A DNA stretch of 64,000 bases from Sphingomonas sp. BK345 (GTDB lineage Bacteria; Pseudomonadota; Alphaproteobacteria; Sphingomonadales; Sphingomonadaceae), in assembly GCF_014193845.1 (NCBI RefSeq), contig NZ_JACHZX010000003.1, positions 806,001 through 870,000 on the forward strand. Direction: 5' to 3'. Shown piece after piece: positions 1-8,317 of the stretch. The notes under the pieces were generated by a model that did not search any database, had not been told where the DNA came from, and saw only the letters and a program-made list of their open reading frames with translations. How positions within the stretch are numbered: the first letter of the stretch is position 1; each line of letters starts with the position of its first letter. The position numbers were made by a program, and so were the translations under genes.

Positions 1-618
1 GGGCAGGCGGAAGAGGGCGCCGTGATTCTCCGCGACATAGCCGCTGGCCCGGCCGTCGGGCAGCATCGCGCGGAAGCGCACCCCGCGCGGTACCAGCGCG
101 ACCTGCCCGGGCGCGACCTCGACGCGGCCGAGCTCGGTGTCGAGCCGCAGCCGCCCGCTCTGCGGGATGAACAGCAGCTCGCCATCCGAGTCCATGAAGA
201 CGCGGTCGGTCATGTCGCGGTTCGCGGCATAGACGTGGAGCGCGACCCCCTCCAGCTCGGCGGGGTCGCGGTTGGCGAGCATCGTCATCATGCCGTCGAC
301 GAGGTCGGTCGGTGCGTCGGGGGCGGGGAGCGGGTCCCAGCGCAGCCGGTTGGGCGCGAGCGGCGCGGCCTCGGTGCCGGCGGCGAACAGTGCCGCGCCA
401 TGGTAGCGCTGATAGGGCGGGTGCTCGGCGGTGGGGCGAAGCCGGTACAGCCAGGAGCGGCGGTTCTCATGGCGCGGCGCGGTGAAGGCGGTGCCGGAGA
501 GCTGCTCGGCATAGAGGCCGAAGGCGGGCTTCTGCGGCGAGTTGCGCCCGATCGGCAGCGCGCCGGGCACCGCCTCGGTCGAGACGTGATTGCCGAAGCC
601 GGGAATGTAGTCGCTCAT
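1..618 (-). CDS. hmgA: Homogentisate 1,2-dioxygenase, N-terminal part (gene runs off the window)
   Basis: The gene encodes the N-terminal 206 residues of homogentisate 1,2-dioxygenase, the cytosolic Fe(II) enzyme that opens the homogentisate ring to maleylacetoacetate in tyrosine and phenylalanine breakdown. The frame starts [16 protein letters not shown] and continues with family features such as [30 protein letters not shown] and the cupin stretch ending [15 protein letters not shown] at the window edge. The ATG at 618 has an AGGAG Shine-Dalgarno about 13 nt upstream. The iron ligands lie in the missing C-terminal half. The next gene on the same strand, hppD, makes homogentisate, so the two form a tyrosine catabolic group, although about 390 nt with a palindromic repeat separate them. 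Confidence 0.93.
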   Translation of the reverse strand, partial: MSDYIPGFGNHVSTEAVPGALPIGRNSPQKPAFGLYAEQLSGTAFTAPRHENRRSWLYRLRPTAEHPPYQRYHGAALFAAGTEAAPLAPNRLRWDPLPAPDAPTDLVDGMMTMLANRDPAELEGVALHVYAANRDMTDRVFMDSDGELLFIPQSGRLRLDTELGRVEVAPGQVALVPRGVRFRAMLPDGRASGYVAENHGALFRLP

Positions 619-804
619 GCGCCGCTCTCCTGTCGAACTTGGTCGCCGCGTGATGGGCGGGGCCGATCGCCGTCGACGACGTTGGTCATGGCGCACGGCT
701 CGGCCTTCCGCATCCTTCGTCGCTCGATCACGATGTTCCTCTTTGCACCGTCATCTCGCCTTCCACCGTCGTCTTCCCCTTTTCTCCGTCATCCCCCACT
801 TTCT

Positions 805-902
805 CCGTCATCCCGCGGAGGCGGGGATCCATAAACGCTGACATCGGTGTAAGAGGGGCCACGTCAGCGCGTCTGGATCCCCGCCTTCGCGGGGATGACG
901 GA
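805..902. repeat. Paired palindromic repeat (BIME-like), family A
   Basis: Two palindromes face each other. The left one (805-831) reads CCGTCATCCCGCGGAGGCGG followed by GGATCCA, and the right one (874-902) is its inverted copy; about 42 nt of unrelated sequence separates them. The same design recurs through the window in gaps between genes. It fills most of the 388-nt gap between hmgA and hppD, where I see no gene. Confidence 0.8.
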
Positions 903-1006
903 AGAGAGATGGGTCGTGGCGACGATGCAGGGGGCCGTTCCGTTGCTCGCCAGTTCGTTGCCCGCCTGCCGCCTGCCGCCTGCCGCCACCCGCGCGGTGC
1001 TCGCGC

Positions 1007-2071
1007 TCACGCGTCCACGGTGATCACCCCGCGGCGGATCTGGTCGAGCTCGATCGACTCGTACAGCGCCTGGAAATTGCCGTTGCCGAAGCCCTGGTTG
1101 CCCTTGCGCTGGATGATCTCGAAGAAAATCGGCCCCACCATCGTCTCGGTGAAGATCTGGAGCAGCAGCCCCTCCTCGCCGACGTTGCCGTCGATCAGGA
1201 TGCGGTTCTTGCGCAGCCGCTCGAGGTCCTCGCCGTGGTTCGGCACGCGCTGGTCGACCAGCTCGTAATAGGTCTCGATCGTGTCCTGCAGCTTCACGCC
1301 GCGCGCACGCAGCTTCTCGACCGTCGCGTAGATGTCGTCGGTGGTGAGCGCGAGATGCTGGATGCCCTCGCCGTTGTAATCGCGGATGAACTCCTCGATC
1401 TGGCTTTTGTCGTCCTGGCTCTCGTTAAGCGGGATGCGGATCGCGCGATCGGGCGCGATCATCGCCTGGCTGAACAGCCCGGTCGCCTTGCCCTTGATGT
1501 CGAAGTACTTCTGCTCCTCGAAGCCGAAGATCTGGCCGTAGAACTCGGCCCAGACGCGCATCTGCCCACGACGGACATTGTGGGTGAGATGATCGAGCAG
1601 GTCGAGCCCGACGTCGTTCGCCGCCATCGCCGCGGCGGCGCCGGGGACCTGGTCCCAGCCGTCGTAGATCGAGCCCGCCGCGCCGTGGCGGTCGACGAGG
1701 TACAGCAGCGAGCCGCCGATCCCCTCCAGCGCGGGGAGCTCGTCGAGCGCCTGGCCCGCCGGCGCCGGTTTGGCGCCGCGCGCGATCGCGGCGTCATAGG
1801 CGGCGCGCGCGTCGTGGACGCGGAACGCCATCGCGCTCGCCGAGGGGCCGTGCGCGGCGCGGAAGTCGGCGGCGTGGCCGCTGGCCTCGCGGTTGATCAG
1901 CAGCGTGATGCGACCCTGCTGATAGCGCGTCAGCGCGCGCGTGGGATGGGTCGCGGTGGCGACGAAGCCGAGCGCCTCGAACTGCGCCGCCAGCGCGTCC
2001 GCGTCGGGCGCGGTGAACTCGCAGAACTCGAAGCCGTCGAGGCCCATCGGATTGACGTCGATATGCTGCAT
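1007..2071 (-). CDS. hppD: 4-hydroxyphenylpyruvate dioxygenase
   Basis: This 354-residue cytosolic non-heme iron enzyme converts 4-hydroxyphenylpyruvate to homogentisate in tyrosine degradation. Two vicinal-oxygen-chelate domains are visible. The C-terminal one carries the expected metal ligands: H161 (DHLTHNV), H239 (IQHLALTTDDI) and E318 (PIFFEIIQRKG). The C-terminal stretch GNQGFGNGNFQALYESIELDQIRRG is the conserved substrate-gating tail. Length fits the bacterial family. The ATG at 2071 opens MQHIDVNPMGLDGFEFCEF, the usual start. It feeds hmgA on the same strand. Confidence 0.97.
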   Translation of the reverse strand: MQHIDVNPMGLDGFEFCEFTAPDADALAAQFEALGFVATATHPTRALTRYQQGRITLLINREASGHAADFRAAHGPSASAMAFRVHDARAAYDAAIARGAKPAPAGQALDELPALEGIGGSLLYLVDRHGAAGSIYDGWDQVPGAAAAMAANDVGLDLLDHLTHNVRRGQMRVWAEFYGQIFGFEEQKYFDIKGKATGLFSQAMIAPDRAIRIPLNESQDDKSQIEEFIRDYNGEGIQHLALTTDDIYATVEKLRARGVKLQDTIETYYELVDQRVPNHGEDLERLRKNRILIDGNVGEEGLLLQIFTETMVGPIFFEIIQRKGNQGFGNGNFQALYESIELDQIRRGVITVDA

Positions 2072-2291
2072 GATCGGCCTCGTTATGGTATCGAGTGAGA
2101 CGATATCAGGTGAGACCAGGTGCGGTCAACGCGGTCGCGGCGATAGGGCGTTCCCGCGTCGTGCCCCGGCGAAGGCCGAAGCCTCGCTGGATGACGTCGA
2201 TCGGAGCCACGCCAGCCTTCCCACCTGGGGCCCCGCCTTCGCCGGGGCACGGAACAGGAGGAACCTTGGCGCTACCTCCCTCACCAAGCTG

Positions 2292-2392
2292 GCGTCATCC
2301 TGAGCTTGTCTCAGGATCCACCCCGCCGCGCACCCCAACCGGGCGCGGAGGCTACGGATCGGTGCATCCTGAAACGAGTTCAGGATGACGCC
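2292..2392. repeat. Paired palindromic repeat (BIME-like), family B
   Basis: The left palindrome (2292-2320) contains TCATCCTGAGCTTGTCTCAG and the right one (2362-2392) contains ATCCTGAAACGAGTTCAGGA, in inverted orientation. This is the TCATCCTGA variant of the dispersed repeat. It occupies the gap between hppD and the mscS gene. Confidence 0.75.
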
Positions 2393-2528
2393 AAGTGGAG
2401 GGCACAGCGCGCTGCCTCTGTGCCCCGCCTCGACCGCGTCGGTCGACAGCTCAGCGCGACGACAAGGGAACGTCGGCCCATGCGCCCTCGTTGCGCCGCC
2501 GGAACACGACGCATCTCAGGGAGCACCG

Positions 2529-3644
2529 ATGACTGCGCTGACCCGAACGCTGCGCGCGTGGACGCGCGAGATGCCGGACTGGCTGCTCGGTCTCTCCTAT
2601 GTCGTGGGTGCGGTGGCGCTGGCGCTGGTGGCGCATCGCGTGATCGTCTGGGTGGCCCGGCGCGCCACCCGCGCGCGCCCCGAGAGCACCGCGGCGGTGT
2701 TCGTCGAACGGGTGCGCAAGCTGCTGCGCTGGCTGCTGATCGCGATCGCGCTGGCAGCGGTGCAGCCCGCGCTCGACCTGACGCGCGGCGCCGCGACCCT
2801 GTGGGCGCGGCTCTCCGCGCTGCTCGTCCCTGGCCTGATGGGCTGGTGCGCGATCGTCGCGATCGGGACGGTGATCGACGTGATGATGCGCCGCGCCGAC
2901 ATCAGCGTGGAGGACAATCTGCGCGCGCGGCGGCGCCGTACCCGGCTCGGCATCCTGCGCCAGATCATCGTCTCGCTTATCCTGCTGGTGACGATCTGCA
3001 CGATGCTGATGACGATTCCGAGCGTGCGCAGCCTGGGCGTGACGCTGGCGGCCTCGGCGGGGCTCGCCGGTCTGGCGGTGGGCGCCGCCGCGCAGCCGGC
3101 GCTGAAGAATCTGATCGCGGGCTTCCAGATGATCTTCACCGAGCCGATCCGCATCGACGACGTGGTGATCATGGACGGCGAATGGGGGCGGATCGAGGAG
3201 ATCCGGCTGACTTATGTCGTCGTCAAGATCTGGGACGAGCGCCGGCTGGTGGTGCCCGTCTCCAAGTTCCTCGAGCAGAGCTTTCAAAACTGGACGCGCC
3301 AGTCGAGCGCGCTATTGGGGAGCGTGTTCTGGTATCTCGACCCGGCGGTGGACGTCGAGCGGCTGCGCGGGAAGCTCGGCGAGATCGTCACGGGCAATCC
3401 GCGCTGGGACAAGCGCTTCTGGAACCTGCAGGTGACCGACACCAAGCCCGACGGCTCGATCGAGTTGCGCGGGCTGATGACCGCGCGCGACGCCTCCACC
3501 GCGTTCGACCTGCGCTGCGACGTGCGCGAGGCGCTGCTCGCCTACATCCGCGCCGAGATGCCCGAGGCGCTGCTGCGGCGTCGGGTGCTGGTGGAGGGCG
3601 AGACAGCAGCCGTGCCTGACCCGGAACGGCTGCCAGGGCGCTAA
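2529..3644 (+). CDS. MscS-family mechanosensitive ion channel
   Basis: This 371-residue inner-membrane protein belongs to the small-conductance mechanosensitive channel family, which opens under membrane tension to release solutes during hypo-osmotic shock. Several hydrophobic segments lie in the first half. The glycine- and alanine-rich pore helix (SAGLAGLAVGAAAQPALKN) is followed by the conserved beta-domain entry IFTEPIRIDDVVIMDGEWGRIEEI. A cytoplasmic alpha/beta domain follows. I chose the ATG at 2529 over an upstream in-frame start because AGGGAG precedes it at good spacing and the upstream extension runs through the palindromic repeat. It stands alone on its strand. Confidence 0.9.
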   Translation: MTALTRTLRAWTREMPDWLLGLSYVVGAVALALVAHRVIVWVARRATRARPESTAAVFVERVRKLLRWLLIAIALAAVQPALDLTRGAATLWARLSALLVPGLMGWCAIVAIGTVIDVMMRRADISVEDNLRARRRRTRLGILRQIIVSLILLVTICTMLMTIPSVRSLGVTLAASAGLAGLAVGAAAQPALKNLIAGFQMIFTEPIRIDDVVIMDGEWGRIEEIRLTYVVVKIWDERRLVVPVSKFLEQSFQNWTRQSSALLGSVFWYLDPAVDVERLRGKLGEIVTGNPRWDKRFWNLQVTDTKPDGSIELRGLMTARDASTAFDLRCDVREALLAYIRAEMPEALLRRRVLVEGETAAVPDPERLPGR

Positions 3645-4222
3645 GGCCCTGTCGAAAGGCGGTTCAATAGAGAACAGATCGCCCGCGTGCCGACCTGCAA
3701 TGAGGGTCCACGCTCGCAGGGCCGATGTTCTCAGACTAGAGTGCAGCATCAGTCCGCGACGCTGCGCTCGCCCTAGAAGAATGCTCTTAGTGAATATGTT
3801 GTCGTTAGCTGTGATCGGCAAAGTATTGAGCTTGCTAGCTGCGTGTAGCGGTGAACCAAGTCCGACGCGGGCTCAAGGACGTGGCGGGGGCGGCACACGA
3901 GCGGCGTACCCAGGCACGTGTGATGGCCGCGACAATGATCGTCGACGGTGCGCTGGCGCGCTACGAGGTGCTGTCGAGCGACGAGCTGCCCGCTTCGATG
4001 GGCGAGGAGACCGATTCGCGCCCGCTCGCACGGATGCGCGGCGAGCTGCGCGCGTCGGGCGTGACCTACTCCGACGATCGACGCGGCGCCGCGGGGTGGT
4101 GCGGTGACGTTCGACCCGCACTTCCGCTTCTACGCTGACGACCGGGCGCTGCTCACGGCGATTCCAAGTCGCCAGAGTTGGAATGGAGGTCGCCCGCGAA
4201 GCGGAAAGCCGAGCGATTACAA
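3645..4222. other. Gap with lower-GC sequence and no recognised gene
   Basis: Roughly 580 nt between mscS and tRNA-Gly. Its first 200 nt look clearly poorer in G+C than the flanks. Apart from a doubtful short frame at 3851-4138, I see no gene, hairpin or mobile-element end that I can support. Confidence 0.5.
3851..4138 (+). CDS. Possible small hypothetical protein
   Basis: A GTG-started frame of 95 codons (MNQVRRGLKDVAGAAHERRT...). Its first two thirds have an amphipathic, charge-balanced composition that looks protein-like, while the tail (GWCGDVRPALPLLR) does not. I recognise no family and see no good Shine-Dalgarno. It may be a gene remnant or a chance frame. Confidence 0.25.
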   Translation: MNQVRRGLKDVAGAAHERRTQARVMAATMIVDGALARYEVLSSDELPASMGEETDSRPLARMRGELRASGVTYSDDRRGAAGWCGDVRPALPLLR

Positions 4223-4296
4223 TGGAGCGGGTGAAGGGAATCGAACCCTCGTCGTAAGCTTGGGAAGCTTCTGCTCTACCATTGAGCTACACCCGC
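4223..4296 (-). tRNA. tRNA-Gly (anticodon CCC)
   Basis: Read on the minus strand, this is a complete 74-nt cloverleaf: acceptor GCGGGTG pairs with CACCCGC, D arm GCTC/GAGC, anticodon loop TTCCCAA (anticodon CCC), a 4-nt variable region, T arm GAGGG-TTCGATT-CCCTT, discriminator T, and an encoded CCA at 4223-4225. The outermost anticodon-stem pair (27-43) is a G-A mismatch. The anticodon reads GGG glycine codons. Confidence 0.95.
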
Positions 4297-4421
4297 ATCC
4301 CGGCGCGCCGGAAGGCCCAGCGCGCCTAACCGATTCGTGACGCGCGGGCAAGCGTCATCCCCGCTGCCACGGCAGAGCGCCGCTCTGGACAGCATCGCCC
4401 CACGCGGGCAGGCAGCGCGGC

Positions 4422-4730
4422 ATGACCGAGATCCTGGCAGGCCCCGATTGCACCAACATGGCGGAGGTGCGCGCGGGCGTCGACTCGCTCGACCGCGAGC
4501 TGGTCGCGCTACTGCGCCGCCGCTTCGATTACATGGACGCCGCGGCGCGCATCAAACCCGAGCGCGGTCACGTCCGCGACGAGGCGCGCAAGGCGCAGGT
4601 GATCGCGCAGGCGCGCGCAGCGGCGGAAGCGCAGGGGCTGCCCGGCGACGTGATCGCGGCGCTGTGGGAGCGATTGGTCGAGGCGTCGATCGCCTATGAG
4701 CTGGCCGCGTTCGACCGCCGGGGCGCGTGA
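4422..4730 (+). CDS. Chorismate mutase, AroQ type (monofunctional)
   Basis: This 102-residue protein carries the all-helical AroQ chorismate mutase fold, which rearranges chorismate to prephenate for phenylalanine and tyrosine synthesis. The pattern is typical: an N-terminal helix (VRAGVDSLDRELVALLRRRFDYMDAAARIKP) with the active-site arginine and lysine positions, then AQGLPGDVIAALWERLVEASIAYEL. The related isochorismate-pyruvate lyase (PchB) fold cannot be excluded on sequence alone, but no siderophore genes are nearby. The gene starts 125 nt beyond tRNA-Gly and converges on the L,D-transpeptidase gene with a 4-nt gap. Confidence 0.85.
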   Translation: MTEILAGPDCTNMAEVRAGVDSLDRELVALLRRRFDYMDAAARIKPERGHVRDEARKAQVIAQARAAAEAQGLPGDVIAALWERLVEASIAYELAAFDRRGA

Positions 4731-4734
4731 CGCC

Positions 4735-5472
4735 TCACACCTTGGCGGCGTAGATCATCCGGCCTGGCCCGAGCCGCTCGAACACCTCCGCCAGCTCACT
4801 CTCGCCCACCGCGAAACAGCCCTGGCTGCGCCCCAACATGCCGCGCTGCCGGATCATCTCGGGGTTGGCGTACCAAGCGGCGTGCACCACGATCGCGCGC
4901 GACAGCGCATTGTCGTTGGTGCGGTCGAGACCGATCAGCCGCTGCGACTTGCCGTGCTTGCCGACATAATAGTCGGCCGCGAGGAAGGCGCCCTCGCACG
5001 AGGCGTTCGAACCGTCGGTATTGGAGAAATGCTGGAGATAACCGGTGTGCGTCGGGTCTGAGCCGCTGCCGTGCGCGACGAGCTTGGAGACGGTGCGACC
5101 GCTCTCCAGGTTGATCAGGTGGAAGCGCGGCTCGCTGGAGCCCGTGCTGAAGTCGGCCACGGCGATACGATCGCGCTGGGCGATCCGGTCGCCATGACGC
5201 TCGAGCGCCGCCATCGCGCGCTGCAGCAGCCGCGGGTTGACCCCGGGCGCCGAGATCGCCGTCGGCCGTGCCGGCGCGGCCATCACCGGGCGCGGTGCCG
5301 GGGCGTGCGGCGTCTGGAAGAAATCATGCGGTACCAGGCTTTCAGGGTTGCCACGCGCGCGATCGCGCATCCCTGCCGACACCGCGCCCGGGATCATCAG
5401 AGCACCCGCGAACAGTCCGCCGGTCTTCAACAAAGCACGGCGCGAATGCACCCGGTCGTGCGTGTCCATCAT
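4735..5472 (-). CDS. Exported murein L,D-transpeptidase catalytic domain family protein (YkuD_2 type)
   Basis: This is an approximately 245-residue exported protein of the family annotated as murein L,D-transpeptidase catalytic domain proteins, expected to act on peptidoglycan or lipoprotein cross-links. An N-terminal twin-arginine-like signal is visible (SRRALLKTGGLFAGALMIPGAVSA). Near the C-terminus, VVHAAWYANP and GRSQGCFAV provide the histidine and the S-x-G-C catalytic cysteine motif. Start choice is uncertain: adjacent ATGs at 5472 and 5469 fit the signal peptide best, whereas longer frames use a TTG at 5535. It is divergent from a second L,D-transpeptidase at 5690. Confidence 0.82.
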   Translation of the reverse strand: MMDTHDRVHSRRALLKTGGLFAGALMIPGAVSAGMRDRARGNPESLVPHDFFQTPHAPAPRPVMAAPARPTAISAPGVNPRLLQRAMAALERHGDRIAQRDRIAVADFSTGSSEPRFHLINLESGRTVSKLVAHGSGSDPTHTGYLQHFSNTDGSNASCEGAFLAADYYVGKHGKSQRLIGLDRTNDNALSRAIVVHAAWYANPEMIRQRGMLGRSQGCFAVGESELAEVFERLGPGRMIYAAKV

Positions 5473-5689
5473 CACTTCGGTTAATCCCCGCTCCATTGGC
5501 TGGGGTATAGCATGGACCTGGTTAACGATTGTCAACGTTTGCGGCGTGTCGTGCGCTCGTTCCGATCACTTGCCGTGAAAGCGCAACGCTTCGTCGCTGG
5601 CACCAAAAGGCTAACGGCGCGTTTGTTGCAGCGACTGGCCCGGGCGCGAGCGCGTGACGGGCGATAATTCGATCGTGATGGAGGCCTTG

Positions 5690-6274
5690 ATGCGGCGATT
5701 CGCTGCTCGTGGAACCATGAGTTCCGTGCTGCCGCTGGTCGGTGCGATCGCGCTTGTCGTCGGTGCGACGCCGGCCGCGCGGGCGGAGACGATGGACGAC
5801 CGCGCGATCACCGAGGCGGCGGCGGTGATGGCGCCCGGCCGTTACCTCTGGGCCGACGACGCCGCTGCCACCGGCCCGGTGAGCGTGCTGATCTCTCTGC
5901 CCGACCAGCGCGCCTATGTGTTTCGCGGGAGCAAGATGATCGCGGCCTCGTCGGTGTCGACCGGCTCGGACGAGAAGCCGACGCCGCTCGGCCGCTTCAC
6001 GATCCTCGAGAAGAAAGCGATGCATCGCTCGAACCTCTACGACGACGCACCGATGCCGTTCATGCAGCGGCTGACCTGGGACGGCGTCGCGCTCCATGCC
6101 GGACGCAACCCCGGTTTCCCGGCGTCGCACGGCTGTGTGCGATTGCCTGCCGCCTTCGCCAAGAAGCTGTTCGCCGCGACCGCGCTGGGCGCCACGGTCG
6201 AGGTGACCGACGAGGCGTATGTCGCCGGCGCCATGATGGAGCCGGGCGGCGGACGCGAACTCGCGCGGCGGTAG
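5690..6274 (+). CDS. L,D-transpeptidase (YkuD domain), exported
   Basis: This 194-residue periplasmic enzyme has a signal peptide (residues about 1-30, ending ARA) followed by a YkuD domain. The catalytic motif is complete: HAGRNPGFPASHGCVRLP contains the conserved His and the nucleophile Cys in SHGCVRLP. Such enzymes form 3-3 peptidoglycan cross-links or attach proteins to murein. The ATG at 5690 is preferred because GGAGG sits 5 nt upstream. The divergent neighbour at 4735-5472 belongs to a different branch of the same catalytic fold. Confidence 0.92.
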   Translation: MRRFAARGTMSSVLPLVGAIALVVGATPAARAETMDDRAITEAAAVMAPGRYLWADDAAATGPVSVLISLPDQRAYVFRGSKMIAASSVSTGSDEKPTPLGRFTILEKKAMHRSNLYDDAPMPFMQRLTWDGVALHAGRNPGFPASHGCVRLPAAFAKKLFAATALGATVEVTDEAYVAGAMMEPGGGRELARR

Positions 6275-6347
6275 CGTCACCGCCGATACGCTTCACGAGG
6301 AGCGCGCGCCGAGGGGGCGCCGCGCGGGCAGCACGTCGCGACGACGG

Positions 6348-7094
6348 TCAGCGCGTCGCGGGTTCCGCCTCGATCACCCACTCGTGATTCTCAAGGATCC
6401 ACGCCGGCACCGGCCGGCCGGCCGCGTCACGCGAGGGGTCGTAGCGGAAGCGGCGCTGGATCAGGCGGCAGGTCGTCGCGTCGAGCGCCGCGCTGCCGCT
6501 CGATCGCATCACCTCGCAGTCGCGGACGCGCCCGTCGGTCCACACCAGGAACTTGACCGTGACGGTGCCCTGGAAGCCCGCCTCGCCGACCTCCCGGGGA
6601 TAATCGGCGTCGGTCAGCCGGCCGCGCTTCCACAGCGGGGCACGATCACCGCCGCCGCCGCCGTCCCCGTCACCCCAGCCACCGCTGCCGGTCCCGTCGC
6701 CCGCCCCGCCCGCGCCGGTGCCGGGGCCGACCCGCTCGGTCGCGCCCTGCGTCGGCGCGCTGCCGGCGAACGGCTGGAGCGCGACGGTGATCGGCGGGGG
6801 CGGCACCGGCACGACCACGATCGGGCGCGGCGCCGCCACCTGGGTCGCCTGGCTGCGGATGTTGGGCGGGGCAGCGCGGCCCGAGCGGCGCGGGCTCGTC
6901 GCGCGCTGCGGCGCCACCTTGGTCTCGGGGCGCGGCGGCGGTGGCGTGGGCTGGAACAAGGCGAGTCCCTGGTCGACCCGCTCGCGCGCCGCGCCGCCGG
7001 CGAGCCCGACCAGCAGCGCCCAGCCGAGCAGCAGCGTCAGCGCCGCCGAGGCGAGCGCCGCGCCGTACCGATCCTGCCGAGCTGCCGCGTACAT
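6348..7094 (-). CDS. TonB-family energy transducer
   Basis: This 248-residue protein has one N-terminal membrane segment (ALASAALTLLLGWALLVGLAGG), a proline-rich periplasmic linker (FQPTPPPPRPETK), a glycine-rich stretch of about 25 residues, and a C-terminal TonB domain (DADYPREVGEAGFQGTVTVKFLVWTDGRVRDCEVMRSSGSAALD). TonB proteins pass energy from ExbBD to outer-membrane receptors. No exbBD genes are in view, so it may be an accessory paralogue. The ATG at 7094 places the membrane helix correctly; the Shine-Dalgarno is weak. The 206 nt between it and the next minus-strand gene hold nothing I recognise. Confidence 0.88.
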   Translation of the reverse strand: MYAAARQDRYGAALASAALTLLLGWALLVGLAGGAARERVDQGLALFQPTPPPPRPETKVAPQRATSPRRSGRAAPPNIRSQATQVAAPRPIVVVPVPPPPITVALQPFAGSAPTQGATERVGPGTGAGGAGDGTGSGGWGDGDGGGGGDRAPLWKRGRLTDADYPREVGEAGFQGTVTVKFLVWTDGRVRDCEVMRSSGSAALDATTCRLIQRRFRYDPSRDAAGRPVPAWILENHEWVIEAEPATR

Positions 7095-7300
7095 AGGCGC
7101 TATATAGAGCGTCCGCGATGAATTGCGCGTGAGCGGGTGAGGCGCGCACGGCGGTCGTCGCGGCATCCCACGACGGCGCCGGGCACTACACTGTCATTTT
7201 AACCAGTATCATCAGGTCGACCCCCTTGAAGTAAAAGGACAGAAGATGGTCACTCCGACGGGTAAGGCGCGCGCGACACCTCACCGAGCGCGCCCCAGCA

Positions 7301-8191
7301 TCACCGTCGGATCGAGAAGGTATAGGTAAGCGCGATCCCCGCCGAGAGCTGGTCCTGCGAGTTCACTCGCCGGATCACCGGCGAGCGCGCGGCGTCGTCG
7401 ATCAGCCGCTGGTACACCGCCTGTGCCTGCACGCCCCAGCGCGGCGTCAGCGCGTAGATCACGCGGCTGGTCGCGCCCAACGACTGGATCCCGCCTCCGG
7501 GGGAGTAGGCCGCCAGTCCGGTCCGCCCCGCCGCCTCGGGGGAGACGCCGAACCAGGCGCGCTGGTAGCGTGAGTCGGTCACCACCACGCGCGGGCCGAG
7601 CGAGACGAGCCAGGCGTCACGGTCGCGGCGGACGTAATCGACCCCGAGCTGGCTGATCCAGCCCTCGTGCCCGCCCAGGCCCTTGCGTACCTCGCCGTGC
7701 CAGCGCCAGCGGTCGTCGGTCCAGGTCTGCGCATAGCCGCCCAGCTCGACGGTGCGGCCGACCGCGGGGAGGCCGGGCACGATGTCGTCGGTACGGCGCC
7801 GGCCCTGCAGCTCCACCGTCGGGCCGAACTCGGTGCGGCCGCGCCGGATCAGCGCGATCGTCGTGCCGTCGTCGGGCGCGCCATAGCCGAACGGCGTGTC
7901 GCCGCGCGCGCGTGCGACGCTGATCATCGGGGTAAGCCGCAGCGCGTCGTTGCCCGGAAAGCCGGGTACCAGCTGCGGCCCAAGCCCGAGGCGCACGCGC
8001 AGCGGCTCGCGTCGCTTTTCCTGCCCCGGCTCGGTCGGGATCAGCGGCTGGTCGGCGAGCACGTCGGGGGTGGCCTGCTTGGGCGCGGTACCGTCCGGCG
8101 GTCCGGCGGGCTGTTGCGCGACGGCGCGCGGCGCGTCGATCGCTGCTACCGTCGTAGCGAGAACGAGCCCGGCCAGTGTGCGGTACGACAT
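7301..8191 (-). CDS. MipA/OmpV family outer-membrane protein
   Basis: This 296-residue protein has a signal peptide (MSYRTLAGLVLATTVAAIDAPRAVA), a short polar linker, and a C-terminal series of alternating strands ending in an aromatic, arginine-rich beta-barrel terminus (GIALTYTFSIRR). The pattern RVRLGLGPQLVPGFPGND...TPMISVARARGDTPFGYGAPDDG matches the MipA/OmpV family, which includes the MltA-interacting scaffold MipA. The ATG at 8191 follows a six-G Shine-Dalgarno (8196-8201). It is divergent from nagZ. Confidence 0.85.
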   Translation of the reverse strand: MSYRTLAGLVLATTVAAIDAPRAVAQQPAGPPDGTAPKQATPDVLADQPLIPTEPGQEKRREPLRVRLGLGPQLVPGFPGNDALRLTPMISVARARGDTPFGYGAPDDGTTIALIRRGRTEFGPTVELQGRRRTDDIVPGLPAVGRTVELGGYAQTWTDDRWRWHGEVRKGLGGHEGWISQLGVDYVRRDRDAWLVSLGPRVVVTDSRYQRAWFGVSPEAAGRTGLAAYSPGGGIQSLGATSRVIYALTPRWGVQAQAVYQRLIDDAARSPVIRRVNSQDQLSAGIALTYTFSIRR

Positions 8192-8317
8192 GCGACCCCC
8201 CTCAGCGCCGCGGTTGACCCCGATCAACGCGCGATCGGCGCGCCGGCTCCGGCGCCAGCCGCGCCTGCCTATCATAGAGGATTTCCCACGTCCGCCCGCG
8301 CGCTCTACAAGCCGCGC

